From: Pseudoflavonifractor sp. An85 | Lineage (GTDB): Bacteria > Bacillota > Clostridia > Oscillospirales > Oscillospiraceae | Assembly (NCBI RefSeq): GCF_002161235.1 | Contig: NZ_NFHE01000018.1 | Coordinates: 1 to 62,608, forward strand | Direction: 5' to 3' | DNA length: 62,608 nt | Program-made: the position numbers and the translations under genes | Notes under the pieces: generated by a model | The model's input: the letters and a program-made list of their open reading frames with translations, nothing else | What the model was told of the DNA's origin: nothing | Database searches by the model: none | Shown: piece after piece, positions 34,112 to 43,372 of the stretch | Layout of the letters: every line of letters starts with the position of its first letter | Position numbering within the stretch: the stretch's first letter is position 1

Positions 34112-36022
34112 TTATTTCATCAGGGAGCACACCAGCTGGGTGTAAGCGGCGGCATCCTCCATGGGCAGACCGGCGATGAGCAGAGCCTGGTGATACAGAA
34201 TCTGCACGTAGGTGGCGGCCTTGTCCTTGTCGCCGCTGTCCACAGCGGCGCGCAGGGCGGCAAAAGCGTCGGAGTTGGGGTTGAGTTCCAGCACTCGCTC
34301 GGCCTTCATCATGCCAGCCTGAGCCCCCTCCATGCGGGAGAAGTACTTCTCCATCTCCAGGGTCATGGGGCCGTCGGCGGTCATGCACACGGGAGCGGAC
34401 TTGAGGATCTTGGAGATGCGGGCCTCCTTGATTTTGTCGCCCAGGGTCTCCTTCACAAAGTCCAGCACGGACTTGCTTTCCTCGGCCTGCTTTTCTTGCT
34501 GGGCCTTCTCCTCATCGGTCTCGGGCAGAGCGTCGGGAGCGGACACGGACTTGATCTTCTTGCCATCCACCTCAGCCAGGGCCTGCATGACAAACTCGTC
34601 CACCTCTTCGGTCAGGCACAGAATCTCATAACCACGGTCGGCCACCCGCTCCACTTGGGGCAGGCGGGAAGCCTGATCGGCGGAGTCGGCGCAGACGTAG
34701 TAGATGGTGTCCTGGCCTTCCTTCATCCGCTCCACATACTCGGCCAGAGAGGTGAGCTTGTCCTGAGAGGTGGTGGGGAAGAGGAGCAGATCCCGCAGCA
34801 GATCCTTCTTGGCCCCGTACTGATCCACCACGCTGTACTTGAGCTGGCGGCCAAAGGCGGCCCAGAACTTCTCGTAGGTCTCCCGATCGTCCTTCATCAT
34901 CTTGGCCAGCTCGTTCTTGATCTTCTTTTCCAGGGCGGTGGCGATGATCTTCAACTGACGGGTGTGCTGGAGCATCTCACGGGAGATGTTCAGAGAGAAG
35001 TCGGGGGAGTCCACCACGCCCTTAACAAAGCGGAAGCAGTCGGGGAGCAGATCGGCACACTTGTCCATGATGAGCACGCCGGAGGAGTACAGCTGCAACC
35101 CCTTCTCATACTCCCGGGTGTAGAAGTCAAAGGGAGTCTGGCCGGGGATGAACAGCAGGGCCTTGTAGGTGACAGTGCCCTCGGAGGAGGTGGTGATGGT
35201 GGCCAGGGGGGCCTGCCAGTCCATGAACTTCTCCTGATAGAAGTGGTCGTACTCCTCCTGCTCCACCTTGGAGCGGGGACGCTGCCACAGGGGCACCATG
35301 GAGTTGATGGTCTTCTCCTCCACCACAGTCTCCCACTCGGGCTTGTAGTCCTCGCCGGCATCAGCGGGCTTTTCCTTCATGCGGTAATCCTCCACCATCA
35401 TGCGGATGGGGTGACGGATGTAGTCAGAGTACTTTTTGATGAGGGCCTGGAGCCGGTTGGTGTCCAGATACTCGTCGTAGTTCTCCTCCTCGGTGTTGTC
35501 CTTGATGGTCATAATCACCTGGGTGCCCCAACCCTCCATCTCGCAGGGGGTGATGGTGTAGCCGTCCACGCCGGAGGACTCCCAGCGATAGGCCTGATCC
35601 ACGCCATAGCGGCGGGTGATGACGGTGACCTGCTTGGCCACCATGAAAGCGGAGTAGAAGCCCACGCCGAACTGACCGATGATATCAGCCGCGTTGTCCT
35701 TGCCCATCTCCTGCTTGAACTGGAGAGAGCCGCTGCGGGCGATGGTGCCCAGGTTGTTCTCCAAATCTTCCTGGGTCATACCGATGCCGTTGTCGGTGAC
35801 GGTGAGGGTGCGGGCCTCCTTGTCCGGGGTAACGGTGATGGTAAAGTCAGAAGGCTTTACAGCAATGCTGTCGTCGGTCAGAGCCAGGTAGGCCAGCTTG
35901 TCCATGGCGTCGCTGGCGTTGGAAATGATCTCACGAAGGAAGATTTCCTTGTGGGTATAGATGGAATTGATCATCAGATCCATGAGCCGCTTGGACTCGG
36001 CCTGAAACTGTTTTTTCTCCAT
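34112..36022 (-). CDS. htpG: Molecular chaperone HtpG (Hsp90)
   Basis: 636 residues, full length. The GHKL ATPase domain shows ISNASDAMDKL and VTDNGIGMTQEDLENNLGTI, then FGVGFYSAFMVA; the middle domain holds the catalytic Arg in LNISREMLQ. Folds and protects client proteins. A perfect CIRCE operator lies 28 bases upstream of the start codon, so it is under HrcA control here; in Bacillus subtilis htpG is not in the HrcA regulon. Confidence 0.97.
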   Translation of the reverse strand: MEKKQFQAESKRLMDLMINSIYTHKEIFLREIISNASDAMDKLAYLALTDDSIAVKPSDFTITVTPDKEARTLTVTDNGIGMTQEDLENNLGTIARSGSLQFKQEMGKDNAADIIGQFGVGFYSAFMVAKQVTVITRRYGVDQAYRWESSGVDGYTITPCEMEGWGTQVIMTIKDNTEEENYDEYLDTNRLQALIKKYSDYIRHPIRMMVEDYRMKEKPADAGEDYKPEWETVVEEKTINSMVPLWQRPRSKVEQEEYDHFYQEKFMDWQAPLATITTSSEGTVTYKALLFIPGQTPFDFYTREYEKGLQLYSSGVLIMDKCADLLPDCFRFVKGVVDSPDFSLNISREMLQHTRQLKIIATALEKKIKNELAKMMKDDRETYEKFWAAFGRQLKYSVVDQYGAKKDLLRDLLLFPTTSQDKLTSLAEYVERMKEGQDTIYYVCADSADQASRLPQVERVADRGYEILCLTEEVDEFVMQALAEVDGKKIKSVSAPDALPETDEEKAQQEKQAEESKSVLDFVKETLGDKIKEARISKILKSAPVCMTADGPMTLEMEKYFSRMEGAQAGMMKAERVLELNPNSDAFAALRAAVDSGDKDKAATYVQILYHQALLIAGLPMEDAAAYTQLVCSLMK

Positions 36023-36049
36023 ATATGGTACACCTCGAATTGCATGTTT

Positions 36050-36076
36050 TTAGCACTCTTGAACCTCGAGTGCTAA
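36050..36076. promoter_or_regulatory. CIRCE operator (HrcA site) of htpG
   Basis: TTAGCACTC (36050-36058), nine bases, GAGTGCTAA (36068-36076): an exact match to the CIRCE consensus, placed between the promoter and the start codon. Confidence 0.97.
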
Positions 36077-36080
36077 CTGT

Positions 36081-36109
36081 ACTATAATACCCATAAGCCA
36101 AATTTGCAA
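36081..36109 (-). promoter_or_regulatory. htpG promoter
   Basis: On the minus strand TTGCAA (36104-36109), 17 bases, TATAGT (36081-36086), directly upstream of CIRCE, consistent with a housekeeping sigma promoter blocked by HrcA. Confidence 0.8.
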
Positions 36110-36210
36110 GGGGTATCACAAAAAATTCACAAACATTGGTAGAATAGCACCCACTGGAATGGGGAGACTATGGGCAAAGGGTAGAAAATCTAGAATACAT
36201 AAAATTGAGG

Positions 36211-36239
36211 TTGCCTTTAAATAGGGGCAATGCTATAAT
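36211..36239 (+). promoter_or_regulatory. murA promoter
   Basis: TTGCCT (36211-36216), 17 bases, TATAAT (36234-36239). A leader of about 115 bases with two small GC-rich hairpins (near 36301 and 36331) precedes the start codon. Confidence 0.75.
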
Positions 36240-36361
36240 ATATGCGCATTATCATAAGAGTGTATTTCCCCTGTAAAGGTGGAAATCTTCCATATAGAGA
36301 ACCCCGTTTTGGGGTACGATTACCAACCCGGCCAGGCCGGGGACGCTATGAGGTGTCTTTT

Positions 36362-37660
36362 TTGAAAAAGTATTTGATTCACGGCGGCAGACCGCTGTAT
36401 GGCAAGGTAGAGATCAGCGGAGCCAAGAATGCCGCTGTCGGTATTATTCCCGCGGCGCTGCTGGTCAACGGTGTGTGCCGCATTGGCAATTTGCCACAGA
36501 TCAGTGACGTGACCCTGATGCTCAACATTCTCCAGGAGCTGGGGGCCAACGTGCGCACCATGAACCGCTCCACCGTGGAGGTGGATTGCACCGCCATTCA
36601 CAATCATCCCGTGGCCTATGAGTCCGGTCGTAAAATTCGTGCCAGCTATTATCTGCTTGGTGCGCTTTTGGGGCGCTTTGGCCAGGCGGAAGTGCCTCTG
36701 CCCGGCGGTTGTGACTTTGGTGGACGGCCTATTGACCAGCACCTGAAGGGCCTGCGTGCCCTGGGCGCTGATGTGGAAGTGAAAAACGGCTTTATGTGCG
36801 CCAAGGTGGAGGGCGGACGGCTGAAGGGCAACCACATCTATCTGGACGTGGTCACCGTGGGCGCCACCATGAACGTGATGCTGGCCGCCACTCTGGCCGA
36901 TGGTCTCACTGTGATTGAAAATGCCGCTAAGGAGCCTCATATCGTGGATCTGGCCAACTTTCTCAACTCCATGGGTGCTCAGATCACCGGCGCCGGCACC
37001 GATGTCATCAAGGTGCGGGGCGTGGAGCAGCTCCACGGAGGGGAGTACACCATCATTCCTGACCAGATCGAGGCTGGTACCTATATGGCCGCTGTGGCCG
37101 CCGCGGGCGGTGAAGTGCGGGTGAACAACATCATCCCCAAGCACATGGAGTGCATCACCGCCAAGCTGGTGGAGATGGGCGTTGAGGTGGAAGAGGACGG
37201 CGACAGCCTCATCGTCCGCCGCAATGGCCCTCTGCACCGCGCTAATATCAAGACCATGCCCTATCCCGGCTTCCCCACTGATATGCAGCCCCAGATTGCC
37301 GCTGTGCTCTGTCTGGCTGACGGCACCAGTGTGGTCACCGAGGGCGTGTGGGACAACCGGTTCCGCTACACTGAGGAGTTCCGCCGCATGGGTGCCAAGA
37401 TTCAGGTGGACGGCAAGATTGCCATCATTGAGGGCGTGCCCCAGCTGATGGCCGCCCCGGTAGAGGCCTGCGACCTGCGCGCCGGAGCCGCTTTGATCGT
37501 GGGCGCTCTGGCTGCTCAGGGTATCTCTGAGGTGGGTAACATCCGCCATGTGGAGCGGGGCTATGAGGATATTGTGGCCAAGCTCACCGGCATTGGGGCC
37601 CAGATTGAAGTGGTGGATCTGCCCGATCCTGAGGTGCAGAGCGCCAACGCAGCGGGCTGA
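36362..37660 (+). CDS. murA: UDP-N-acetylglucosamine 1-carboxyvinyltransferase
   Basis: 432 residues from the TTG at 36362 (GAGGTG upstream, six-base spacer). EPSP-synthase fold; the fosfomycin-target cysteine is in LPGGCDFGGRPIDQHLKGL near residue 117, and KNAAVG near residue 22 marks the substrate Lys-Asn. First committed step of peptidoglycan synthesis. Followed by two co-directional genes with short gaps (71 and 3 bases). Confidence 0.96.
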   Translation: MKKYLIHGGRPLYGKVEISGAKNAAVGIIPAALLVNGVCRIGNLPQISDVTLMLNILQELGANVRTMNRSTVEVDCTAIHNHPVAYESGRKIRASYYLLGALLGRFGQAEVPLPGGCDFGGRPIDQHLKGLRALGADVEVKNGFMCAKVEGGRLKGNHIYLDVVTVGATMNVMLAATLADGLTVIENAAKEPHIVDLANFLNSMGAQITGAGTDVIKVRGVEQLHGGEYTIIPDQIEAGTYMAAVAAAGGEVRVNNIIPKHMECITAKLVEMGVEVEEDGDSLIVRRNGPLHRANIKTMPYPGFPTDMQPQIAAVLCLADGTSVVTEGVWDNRFRYTEEFRRMGAKIQVDGKIAIIEGVPQLMAAPVEACDLRAGAALIVGALAAQGISEVGNIRHVERGYEDIVAKLTGIGAQIEVVDLPDPEVQSANAAG

Positions 37661-37731
37661 GAATCCAAGAGAACCATGGACTGCGGCAGTCCCGACAAGG
37701 GGCTGCCGCTTTTTGCGTAGGAGGGAGAAAC

Positions 37732-38508
37732 GTGTTGAAATTTGCCACCGTGGCCAGCGGGTCCTCGGGCAACTGTTCGGTGATCTCCGACGGAAACACC
37801 CACATTCTCATTGATGCGGGGGTGTCTGCCCGACGCATCACCACCGGCCTTAAGGGGCTGGGCATTGCCCCAGAGGAGGTATCAGCGGTGCTGATTACCC
37901 ATGAGCACAGCGACCACATCAGCGGCATTCCCGTGCTGTGTCGTCAGCTGGGCGTGGAGCTGTATACAGCCGAGGGGACGGCCCGGGAGATCTGTCGGAA
38001 AAACCCCGAGCTCCAGCCCCGGTTTCGGGTTTTTGATCCCGGGGAGCGGTTTGCCTTGCAGGATTTGGTGGTGGGTACCTTTCCCGTCAGCCACGACTGC
38101 TCCAGTCCTGTGGGCTATACCGTGACCCAGGGAGAGCAGAAGCTTACCTTCTGCACCGACTTGGGTGTGCTGACCCAGCCGGTGCTGGAGGCGGTGCAGG
38201 GGGCCAGTACTCTGGTGGCGGAGTACAACTACGACCCGGAGATGTTGGCCACGGGCCCCTATCCCCAGTACTTGAAAAACCGCATTGCCGGGCAGCGAGG
38301 CCACCTGTCCAACCAGGTGGGAGCCAAGCTGACCCGGTGGGCGGTGGAGCGGGGGACCCGGCAAGTGGTGCTGGCCCACCTGTCCAAGGAGAACAATTTG
38401 CCCTCCACAGCCCGAAACGCTGCCCAGGCGTGCATCCCCGATGGGATGGGGCATGTGGCATTGTGTGTGGCGCCCCGCAGTGAGGCGTCGGACTGGATGG
38501 AGGTATAG
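37732..38508 (+). CDS. MBL-fold metallohydrolase (WalJ/YycJ-like)
   Basis: 258 residues from the GTG at 37732 (AGGAGGG upstream). Metal-binding motif THEHSDHISG near residue 60, and later SHDCSSPVGY and HLSKENN. The length and VASGSSGNCSVISDG start match WalJ/YycJ, an exonuclease linked to cell-wall/chromosome coordination in Gram-positives. It lies directly upstream of rlmH, a conserved neighbourhood in Firmicutes. Confidence 0.85.
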   Translation: MLKFATVASGSSGNCSVISDGNTHILIDAGVSARRITTGLKGLGIAPEEVSAVLITHEHSDHISGIPVLCRQLGVELYTAEGTAREICRKNPELQPRFRVFDPGERFALQDLVVGTFPVSHDCSSPVGYTVTQGEQKLTFCTDLGVLTQPVLEAVQGASTLVAEYNYDPEMLATGPYPQYLKNRIAGQRGHLSNQVGAKLTRWAVERGTRQVVLAHLSKENNLPSTARNAAQACIPDGMGHVALCVAPRSEASDWMEV

Positions 38509-38511
38509 GCC

Positions 38512-38994
38512 ATGGTGAGTGTACATATCATCTGCGTGGGCAAGATGAAGGAGAAGTTTTACCTGGATGCCGCGGCGGAATACGCCAAGCGGCTGAACGG
38601 GTATTGCCGTCTCACCGTCACCGAGCTGCCCGAAGAGCGGTTGCCGGACCGTCCCACCCCTGCCCAAATCCAAAACGCTTTGGAGCGGGAGGGCGTAGCC
38701 ATCCTCTCCAAGCTGCCCCGTGGCGGCAAGGTGGTGGCCATGTGCATTGAGGGCAAGACCATGGACAGCCCCCAGTTGTCCCAGCAGGTGAATCGCTGGA
38801 TGGTGGAGGGAGCCTCCGACATCACCTTCCTGGTGGGCGGCTCCTTTGGCATGAGCCAGACCGTGAAGGACAAGGCCCATCTGCGCCTGTCCATGTCCCC
38901 CATGACCTTCCCCCATCACCTGGCCCGGGTGATGTTGCTGGAGCAGATTTACCGAGCCTTCAAAATCCAGGAAGGCTCCGGTTATCATAAATAG
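38512..38994 (+). CDS. rlmH: 23S rRNA pseudouridine-1915 N3-methyltransferase
   Basis: 160 residues, full length, SPOUT fold: CIEGKTMDSPQL, VGGSFGMS and MTFPHHLARVMLLEQIYRAF at the knotted C-terminus. Methylates the helix 69 pseudouridine of assembled ribosomes. Three bases after the MBL-fold gene. Confidence 0.96.
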   Translation: MVSVHIICVGKMKEKFYLDAAAEYAKRLNGYCRLTVTELPEERLPDRPTPAQIQNALEREGVAILSKLPRGGKVVAMCIEGKTMDSPQLSQQVNRWMVEGASDITFLVGGSFGMSQTVKDKAHLRLSMSPMTFPHHLARVMLLEQIYRAFKIQEGSGYHK

Positions 38995-39042
38995 CCGTCG
39001 GGCAATTCTATAAAATTCTTTAGAAAAATTACATAAAAGATG

Positions 39043-39071
39043 TTGACAAAAACGGTGAGTCATAGTACAAT
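39043..39071 (+). promoter_or_regulatory. Promoter of the unidentified RNA
   Basis: TTGACA (39043-39048), 17 bases, TACAAT (39066-39071). A strong vegetative promoter that does not lead into any reading frame of note. Confidence 0.85.
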
Positions 39072-39077
39072 ACAGAC

Positions 39078-39453
39078 AAGAAGAAAGGAAGGGTGAGTCC
39101 GATGTACTAACCGGAATCGTCTACTTCAGTGAACATATCGCGATATGAGATATAAGAAGGAAGAAGACGTACACATCCAGACTTCGATGACTGGGATTGC
39201 GCAGTGCGAAGTGAAACTCTAAAAGTTCCAAACAGGCTTGAGTAAGCAAAAACACGCAGGAGAATCCCCGAATGCCAATGGCAGAGAAGGCGGAGACCAA
39301 GGTGTAAGTGTTTGAAGAAACGGCGAGTTGGTCATTTCCATCGAAATCCATAGTCAGAAATCCAAAGAAAGCGTAGGTAGTGTCCATTGGAAATTGAACA
39401 TCAGAAGTAGGCCCCCAGCTGCGATATGGGACAGCTGGGGGCTTGGTGTGTTT
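39078..39453 (+). ncRNA. Unidentified structured RNA upstream of mreB
   Basis: About 370 bases between a near-consensus promoter and a GCCCCCAGCT/AGCTGGGGGC terminator (39411-39442). No frame longer than about 90 codons, and none with a good ribosome binding site. The first site AAAGGAAGG precedes only Met-Tyr-stop (ATGTACTAA). Local stems are plentiful: GTCTACTTC/GAAGAAGAC, CATATCG/CGATATG, ACTTCG/CGAAGT, GCTT/AAGC, TGCC/GGCA, GTTT/AAAC, ATTTC/GAAAT. Signatures of tmRNA, RNase P, SRP and 6S RNA were looked for and not found. Could be a known Rfam class I cannot recall. Confidence 0.65.
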
Positions 39454-39516
39454 ATGGACAAAATTTCAAATAAAACCTGGGGTCAAATGCTGTCGAAGTT
39501 TGTGGAGCAATGAGCA

Positions 39517-39545
39517 TTGCAAAATGGGCTGTATTCCAGTATACT
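39517..39545 (+). promoter_or_regulatory. mreB promoter
   Basis: TTGCAA (39517-39522), 17 bases, TATACT (39540-39545), 45 bases before the ATG. It lies after the RNA terminator, so mreB has its own start. Confidence 0.7.
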
Positions 39546-39590
39546 ATTCGGTAGTATGCATTGATGATGAATGTGGTATGAGGTGATCGT

Positions 39591-40613
39591 ATGTTTGCAA
39601 AGGATATCGGCATTGACCTGGGTACTGCCAGTGTGTTGGTATATATCAAAGATAAAGGCATTGTGCTCCGTGAGCCCTCTGTGGTGGCTCTGGACAAGAA
39701 TACAGGCAAGCTGTTGAAGGTGGGCACCGAGGCTCAGAAGATGCTGGGCCGTACCCCCGGCAACATTGTGGCCATCCGTCCCCTGCGGGAGGGCGTCATT
39801 TCCGACTATGACATGACCGAGCGGATGCTGCGGGAGTTTATCCGCAAGGTGGCACCCATTCGGCTGTTCAAGCCCCGTGTGGTAATCTGCGTGCCCTCCG
39901 GCATCACCGAGGTGGAGGAGCGCGCCGTCATTGATGCCGGTATTCAGGCTGGCGCTCGCCGGGTGTACCTCATTGAGGAGCCTCTGGCTGCTGCCATCGG
40001 TGCTGGCATTGACATCACCCAGCCTGACGGCCACATGGTGGTAGACATCGGCGGCGGTACCGCTGACATTGCGGTGATCTCCCTGTCCGGCATCGTGGAG
40101 TCTGCCTCCATCAAGGTGGCTGGCGACTCCTTCAGCGAGGCTGTGGTGAAATATATCCGCAAGCGTCACAACGTGCTCATTGGCGACCGCACCGCCGAGG
40201 AGCTGAAGATGAAGATTGGCTGTGTGTTCCCCCGTCCCGAAGAGGTGAGCATGGAGATCAAGGGCCGCTGCCTGATGACCGGCCTGCCCCGCGTGTTCAC
40301 CGTCACCTCCAGCGAGATGATCGAGGCCTTCGAGGAGCCCTGTGCCCGCATTCTGGAGGCAGTGCATGGAGTGCTGGAGCGTACGCCCCCCGAGCTGGTG
40401 GCGGACATCTCCACCAACGGCATTGTTATGACCGGCGGTGGCTCTCTGGTGTGGGGCTTTGACAAGCTCATCGAATCCCACACCGGCATCGAGACCTATG
40501 TGGCTGACGACGCCATCTCCTGTGTGGCCCACGGTACCGGGCGCAGCCTGGACTGGGTGGGCGAGATGCAGGACGGTACCATGAACATTTCCCGTAGCCG
40601 TCAGATGCTGTAA
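39591..40613 (+). CDS. mreB: Rod shape-determining protein MreB/Mbl family
   Basis: 340 residues, full length actin fold. Phosphate loops DIGIDLGTASVLVYIKDKGI at the start and VVDIGGGTADIAVISL near 150; adenine motif MTGGGSLVWGFDKLI near 280. Forms membrane filaments that steer lateral wall synthesis. Paralogues Mbl and MreBH cannot be told apart by eye. It stands alone, without mreC/mreD. Confidence 0.93.
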   Translation: MFAKDIGIDLGTASVLVYIKDKGIVLREPSVVALDKNTGKLLKVGTEAQKMLGRTPGNIVAIRPLREGVISDYDMTERMLREFIRKVAPIRLFKPRVVICVPSGITEVEERAVIDAGIQAGARRVYLIEEPLAAAIGAGIDITQPDGHMVVDIGGGTADIAVISLSGIVESASIKVAGDSFSEAVVKYIRKRHNVLIGDRTAEELKMKIGCVFPRPEEVSMEIKGRCLMTGLPRVFTVTSSEMIEAFEEPCARILEAVHGVLERTPPELVADISTNGIVMTGGGSLVWGFDKLIESHTGIETYVADDAISCVAHGTGRSLDWVGEMQDGTMNISRSRQML

Positions 40614-40622
40614 AACCAAAGG

Positions 40623-40655
40623 AAAAGCGGACAGTGCTTGGCACTGTCCGCTTTT
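40623..40655. terminator. Bidirectional terminator between mreB and cca
   Basis: Stem AAAAGCGGACAGTGC/GCACTGTCCGCTTTT with A and T tracts on both sides. Confidence 0.9.
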
Positions 40656-40656
40656 G

Positions 40657-41814
40657 CTATGTTTGGGAAAGAAGTCGGCGGAGCACAGGGGCGGTGTTGT
40701 CCTCTGGGTGGTTCAGGACGTGCTCCAGCAGCATCTTTTGGGCTCGTCCGATGTTCGGCCCGGACAGGCCCAAGGCCATCAAATCCTTTCCGGACAGAGC
40801 CAGCTGCTTGGGGGAGATACAGGGCGCTTGGGCCAGCACGTCCTCCAAGGCCTGGAGCGGCTGAGGACGCAGGGACATGGCCGCCAAAGCCTGGCAAGTG
40901 GCTTCCCCGTGGCGGGAGAGCAGATGCCGCCACCCTCTGGCATCCAGGGGGAATTCTAACGGGAGGGCTTGGGTCAGGGGACCGATGAGAGTGCGGTCTG
41001 GAATCAGGCCCCGGAGTAAGGGTAGAGGATCTGCGCCTTCTTGACGCAGCAGGGTCACCAGTCCCGCCCACCGGGCCAAGGGGGTGGAGGGAAGGGCAGA
41101 GAGAACCGAGGTATCCAAGTCCAACCTCTTGGGAAGAAAGGTGGAGAGCAGACCAGAGGAGAACAGCAGTCCGGTCCAGCGAGGGGCGGAGGCACATAGA
41201 GTTTTCTCCACTTCTGGGCGTATGCGTTCCGGGGGAAGCGTGTGGGGCTGGGCCCCCAGCTCCAGGAGGGCGTGGAGCAGTTGCTCCTCCAAGTGAAAGT
41301 CCAGTTGTGCCCCGAAGCGGATGGCCCGGAACAGACGCAGCCGATCCTCGGTGAACCGCTGCTTGGGCTCCCCTACACAGCGCACCCGCCGGGCTTGGAG
41401 GTCGGCCTGGCCGCCAAAGGGGTCCAGGATATGGCCATCCAGGGTCAGGGCCATGGCGTTGATGGTAAAGTCCCGGCGGGACAGGTCCTGTTCCAGAGAG
41501 GAGACGAACGCCACTGCATCTGGGCGGCGTCCATCGTGGTAGGCGGTCTCCTGTCGGTAGGTGGTGACCTCCACCGGGAACCCATCCTCCACTACGGTAA
41601 TGGTGCCGTAGGCCAGCCCGGTGGGGACGGTGTGGGGGAACAGGGCCTGAACCTGGTGGGGGAGGGCGGATGTACACACGTCCCAGTCCTGGGGTGTGCG
41701 CCCCAACAGCAGGTCCCGGACACATCCGCCCACCGGGTACCCCTCGAACCCTGCCTGGTGCAGGCGCTGACAACAGCGCCTGACTGCTGAGGGTAGAAAA
41801 GTTGTGCAATCCAT
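40657..41814 (-). CDS. cca: tRNA nucleotidyltransferase / CCA-adding enzyme family
   Basis: 385 residues from the ATG at 41814 (AAAGGAGG upstream). Nucleotidyltransferase head: PVGGCVRDLLLGRTPQDWDV with the DxD metal pair, RRDFTINAMAL, and EDRLRLFRAIRFGAQLDF. Class II short form without an HD domain. Adds or repairs tRNA 3' CCA; some clostridia split CC- and A-adding roles between paralogues, which cannot be judged here. Notably all three tRNA-Leu genes in the window already encode CCA. Confidence 0.92.
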   Translation of the reverse strand: MDCTTFLPSAVRRCCQRLHQAGFEGYPVGGCVRDLLLGRTPQDWDVCTSALPHQVQALFPHTVPTGLAYGTITVVEDGFPVEVTTYRQETAYHDGRRPDAVAFVSSLEQDLSRRDFTINAMALTLDGHILDPFGGQADLQARRVRCVGEPKQRFTEDRLRLFRAIRFGAQLDFHLEEQLLHALLELGAQPHTLPPERIRPEVEKTLCASAPRWTGLLFSSGLLSTFLPKRLDLDTSVLSALPSTPLARWAGLVTLLRQEGADPLPLLRGLIPDRTLIGPLTQALPLEFPLDARGWRHLLSRHGEATCQALAAMSLRPQPLQALEDVLAQAPCISPKQLALSGKDLMALGLSGPNIGRAQKMLLEHVLNHPEDNTAPVLRRLLSQT

Positions 41815-41953
41815 GAGAACCTCCTTTGCCGTTGAAAAACAAAAAATGGGGGAGAATCCGGTTGCCATTCCCAGGCATCCATAGTATAATATAGTGGTTT
41901 TGAGTTTATAGTATCAAAAGCATACGGATAAATTTATTATATGGGGTGTGCAT

Positions 41954-43327
41954 ATGTCAGTCAATAACATCCATGAGTATATCAGACCGGGAAAGCGGGC
42001 GCATCTGGTGGGCATCGGCGGGGTGTCTATGGCGTCCTTGGCTGAGGTGTTGCTGGGCAACGGCATGATGATTACGGGCTCGGACCGTCAGGAGAGCGCC
42101 ACGGTGGCGCACCTGCGCAGCCTGGGCATTCCGGTGACCATTGGCCACCTGCCCGAGAGTGTGGCCGGTGCAGACTGCGTGGTGCGTACCGCTGCGGTGC
42201 ACAACGACAACCCGGAGATTGCTGCCGCTCTGGAGGCTGGAATTCCGGTGTTTGAGCGGGCCCAGGCCTGGGGCGCCATTATGAAGGGGTACAAGAACGC
42301 CCTGTGCATTTCCGGCACCCACGGCAAGACCACCACCACCTCCATCTGCACCCACATCTTTATGGCGGCCCAGCAGGACCCCACTGTCATGATCGGCGGC
42401 ACTCTGCCGCTTTTGAAAGCGGGCCATCGCGTGGGCAAGGGTGACACCATTATTTTGGAGTCCTGCGAGTACTGCAACTCCTTTCTCTCCTTCCACCCCA
42501 CGGTGGCGGTGATTTTGAACATTGAGGCCGACCATCTGGACTTCTTCAAGGACCTGGAGGATGTGGAGCACTCCTTCCGTGCCTTTGCTGACCTGGTGCC
42601 GGAGAGTGGCTGCATTGTGGCCAACTGTGAGGATGCCAACACCATGCACGCCTTGCAGGGGGAGACCCGACCCATGATTACCTTCGGTGTGGAGCAGGGC
42701 GACGTACATGCGGAGAACCTGGAAATGAGCCACGGCTTTGCCACCTTTGACGTGGTGTACCGGGGGGAGCACTACGCCCATGTAGAGCTGTCCATTCCCG
42801 GTATGCACAACGTGAAGAACGTGCTGGCTGCCTCTGCCGCTGCTGTGGTGCTGGGGGTTCCTGGCTGGGCGGTGGAGCAGGGTATGCGGGACTTCCGCCT
42901 TCCTGGCCGCCGCTTTGAGTACAAGGGGGATTACAACGGGGCAGAGGTGTGCGACGACTACGCCCACCATCCCGGGGAACTGGAGGTGCTGCTGGATTCC
43001 GCTCGTAGCTTGGGCCACAAGCGGGTGATCTGTGCCTTCCAGCCCCATACCTATACCCGTACCCATGAGCTGTTTGACGACTTTGTGCGGGTGCTGAAAA
43101 AGCCGGACATCACGTTGCTGGCGGAGATTTACGCTGCCCGGGAGACCAATGAGCTGGGCATCTCCTCGGCGGATCTGGCGACTCAGATTCCCGGCAGTAT
43201 CTTCTGTCCCACCCTGGAGGACGTGACGGCTAAGCTGCGGGAGCTGGCCCAGCCCGGGGATCTCATCCTCACCGTGGGAGCGGGTGACATCTACCGGGCC
43301 GGTGAGATGCTGGTATCGGAGAAATAA
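41954..43327 (+). CDS. murC: UDP-N-acetylmuramate-L-alanine ligase
   Basis: 457 residues from the ATG at 41954 (GGGGTG upstream). Rossmann start HLVGIGGVSMASLAEVL, ATP-binding ISGTHGKTTTTS near 110, and DDYAHHPGELEVLL near 340. Adds L-Ala to UDP-MurNAc in the cytoplasm. Monocistronic, opposite to cca; together with murA and mreB it makes this region rich in wall-synthesis genes. Confidence 0.95.
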   Translation: MSVNNIHEYIRPGKRAHLVGIGGVSMASLAEVLLGNGMMITGSDRQESATVAHLRSLGIPVTIGHLPESVAGADCVVRTAAVHNDNPEIAAALEAGIPVFERAQAWGAIMKGYKNALCISGTHGKTTTTSICTHIFMAAQQDPTVMIGGTLPLLKAGHRVGKGDTIILESCEYCNSFLSFHPTVAVILNIEADHLDFFKDLEDVEHSFRAFADLVPESGCIVANCEDANTMHALQGETRPMITFGVEQGDVHAENLEMSHGFATFDVVYRGEHYAHVELSIPGMHNVKNVLAASAAAVVLGVPGWAVEQGMRDFRLPGRRFEYKGDYNGAEVCDDYAHHPGELEVLLDSARSLGHKRVICAFQPHTYTRTHELFDDFVRVLKKPDITLLAEIYAARETNELGISSADLATQIPGSIFCPTLEDVTAKLRELAQPGDLILTVGAGDIYRAGEMLVSEK

Positions 43328-43329
43328 GA

Positions 43330-43364
43330 AAGACGGCGTAGGGGGCAAATCCCTACGCCGTCTT
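43330..43364. terminator. Bidirectional terminator between murC and dacF
   Basis: Stem AAGACGGCGTAGGG/CCCTACGCCGTCTT followed by TTTTT on the plus strand and by TTTCTT on the minus strand. Confidence 0.9.
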
Positions 43365-43372
43365 TTTATAGA

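Noticed and set aside
34190-36076. Long open frame antisense to htpG (628 codons)
   Set aside because: Same effect of codon bias on the opposite strand; htpG is unmistakable.
39078-39453. tmRNA, RNase P RNA, SRP RNA or 6S RNA
   Set aside because: No tag reading frame or CCA-type tRNA end, no GAGGAAAGUC core of RNase P, no SRP tetraloop helix, and not the single long bulged hairpin of 6S.
40601-41878. Second long open frame on the minus strand over cca
   Set aside because: Pro/Gly/Arg-rich shadow; the other frame carries all nucleotidyltransferase motifs.
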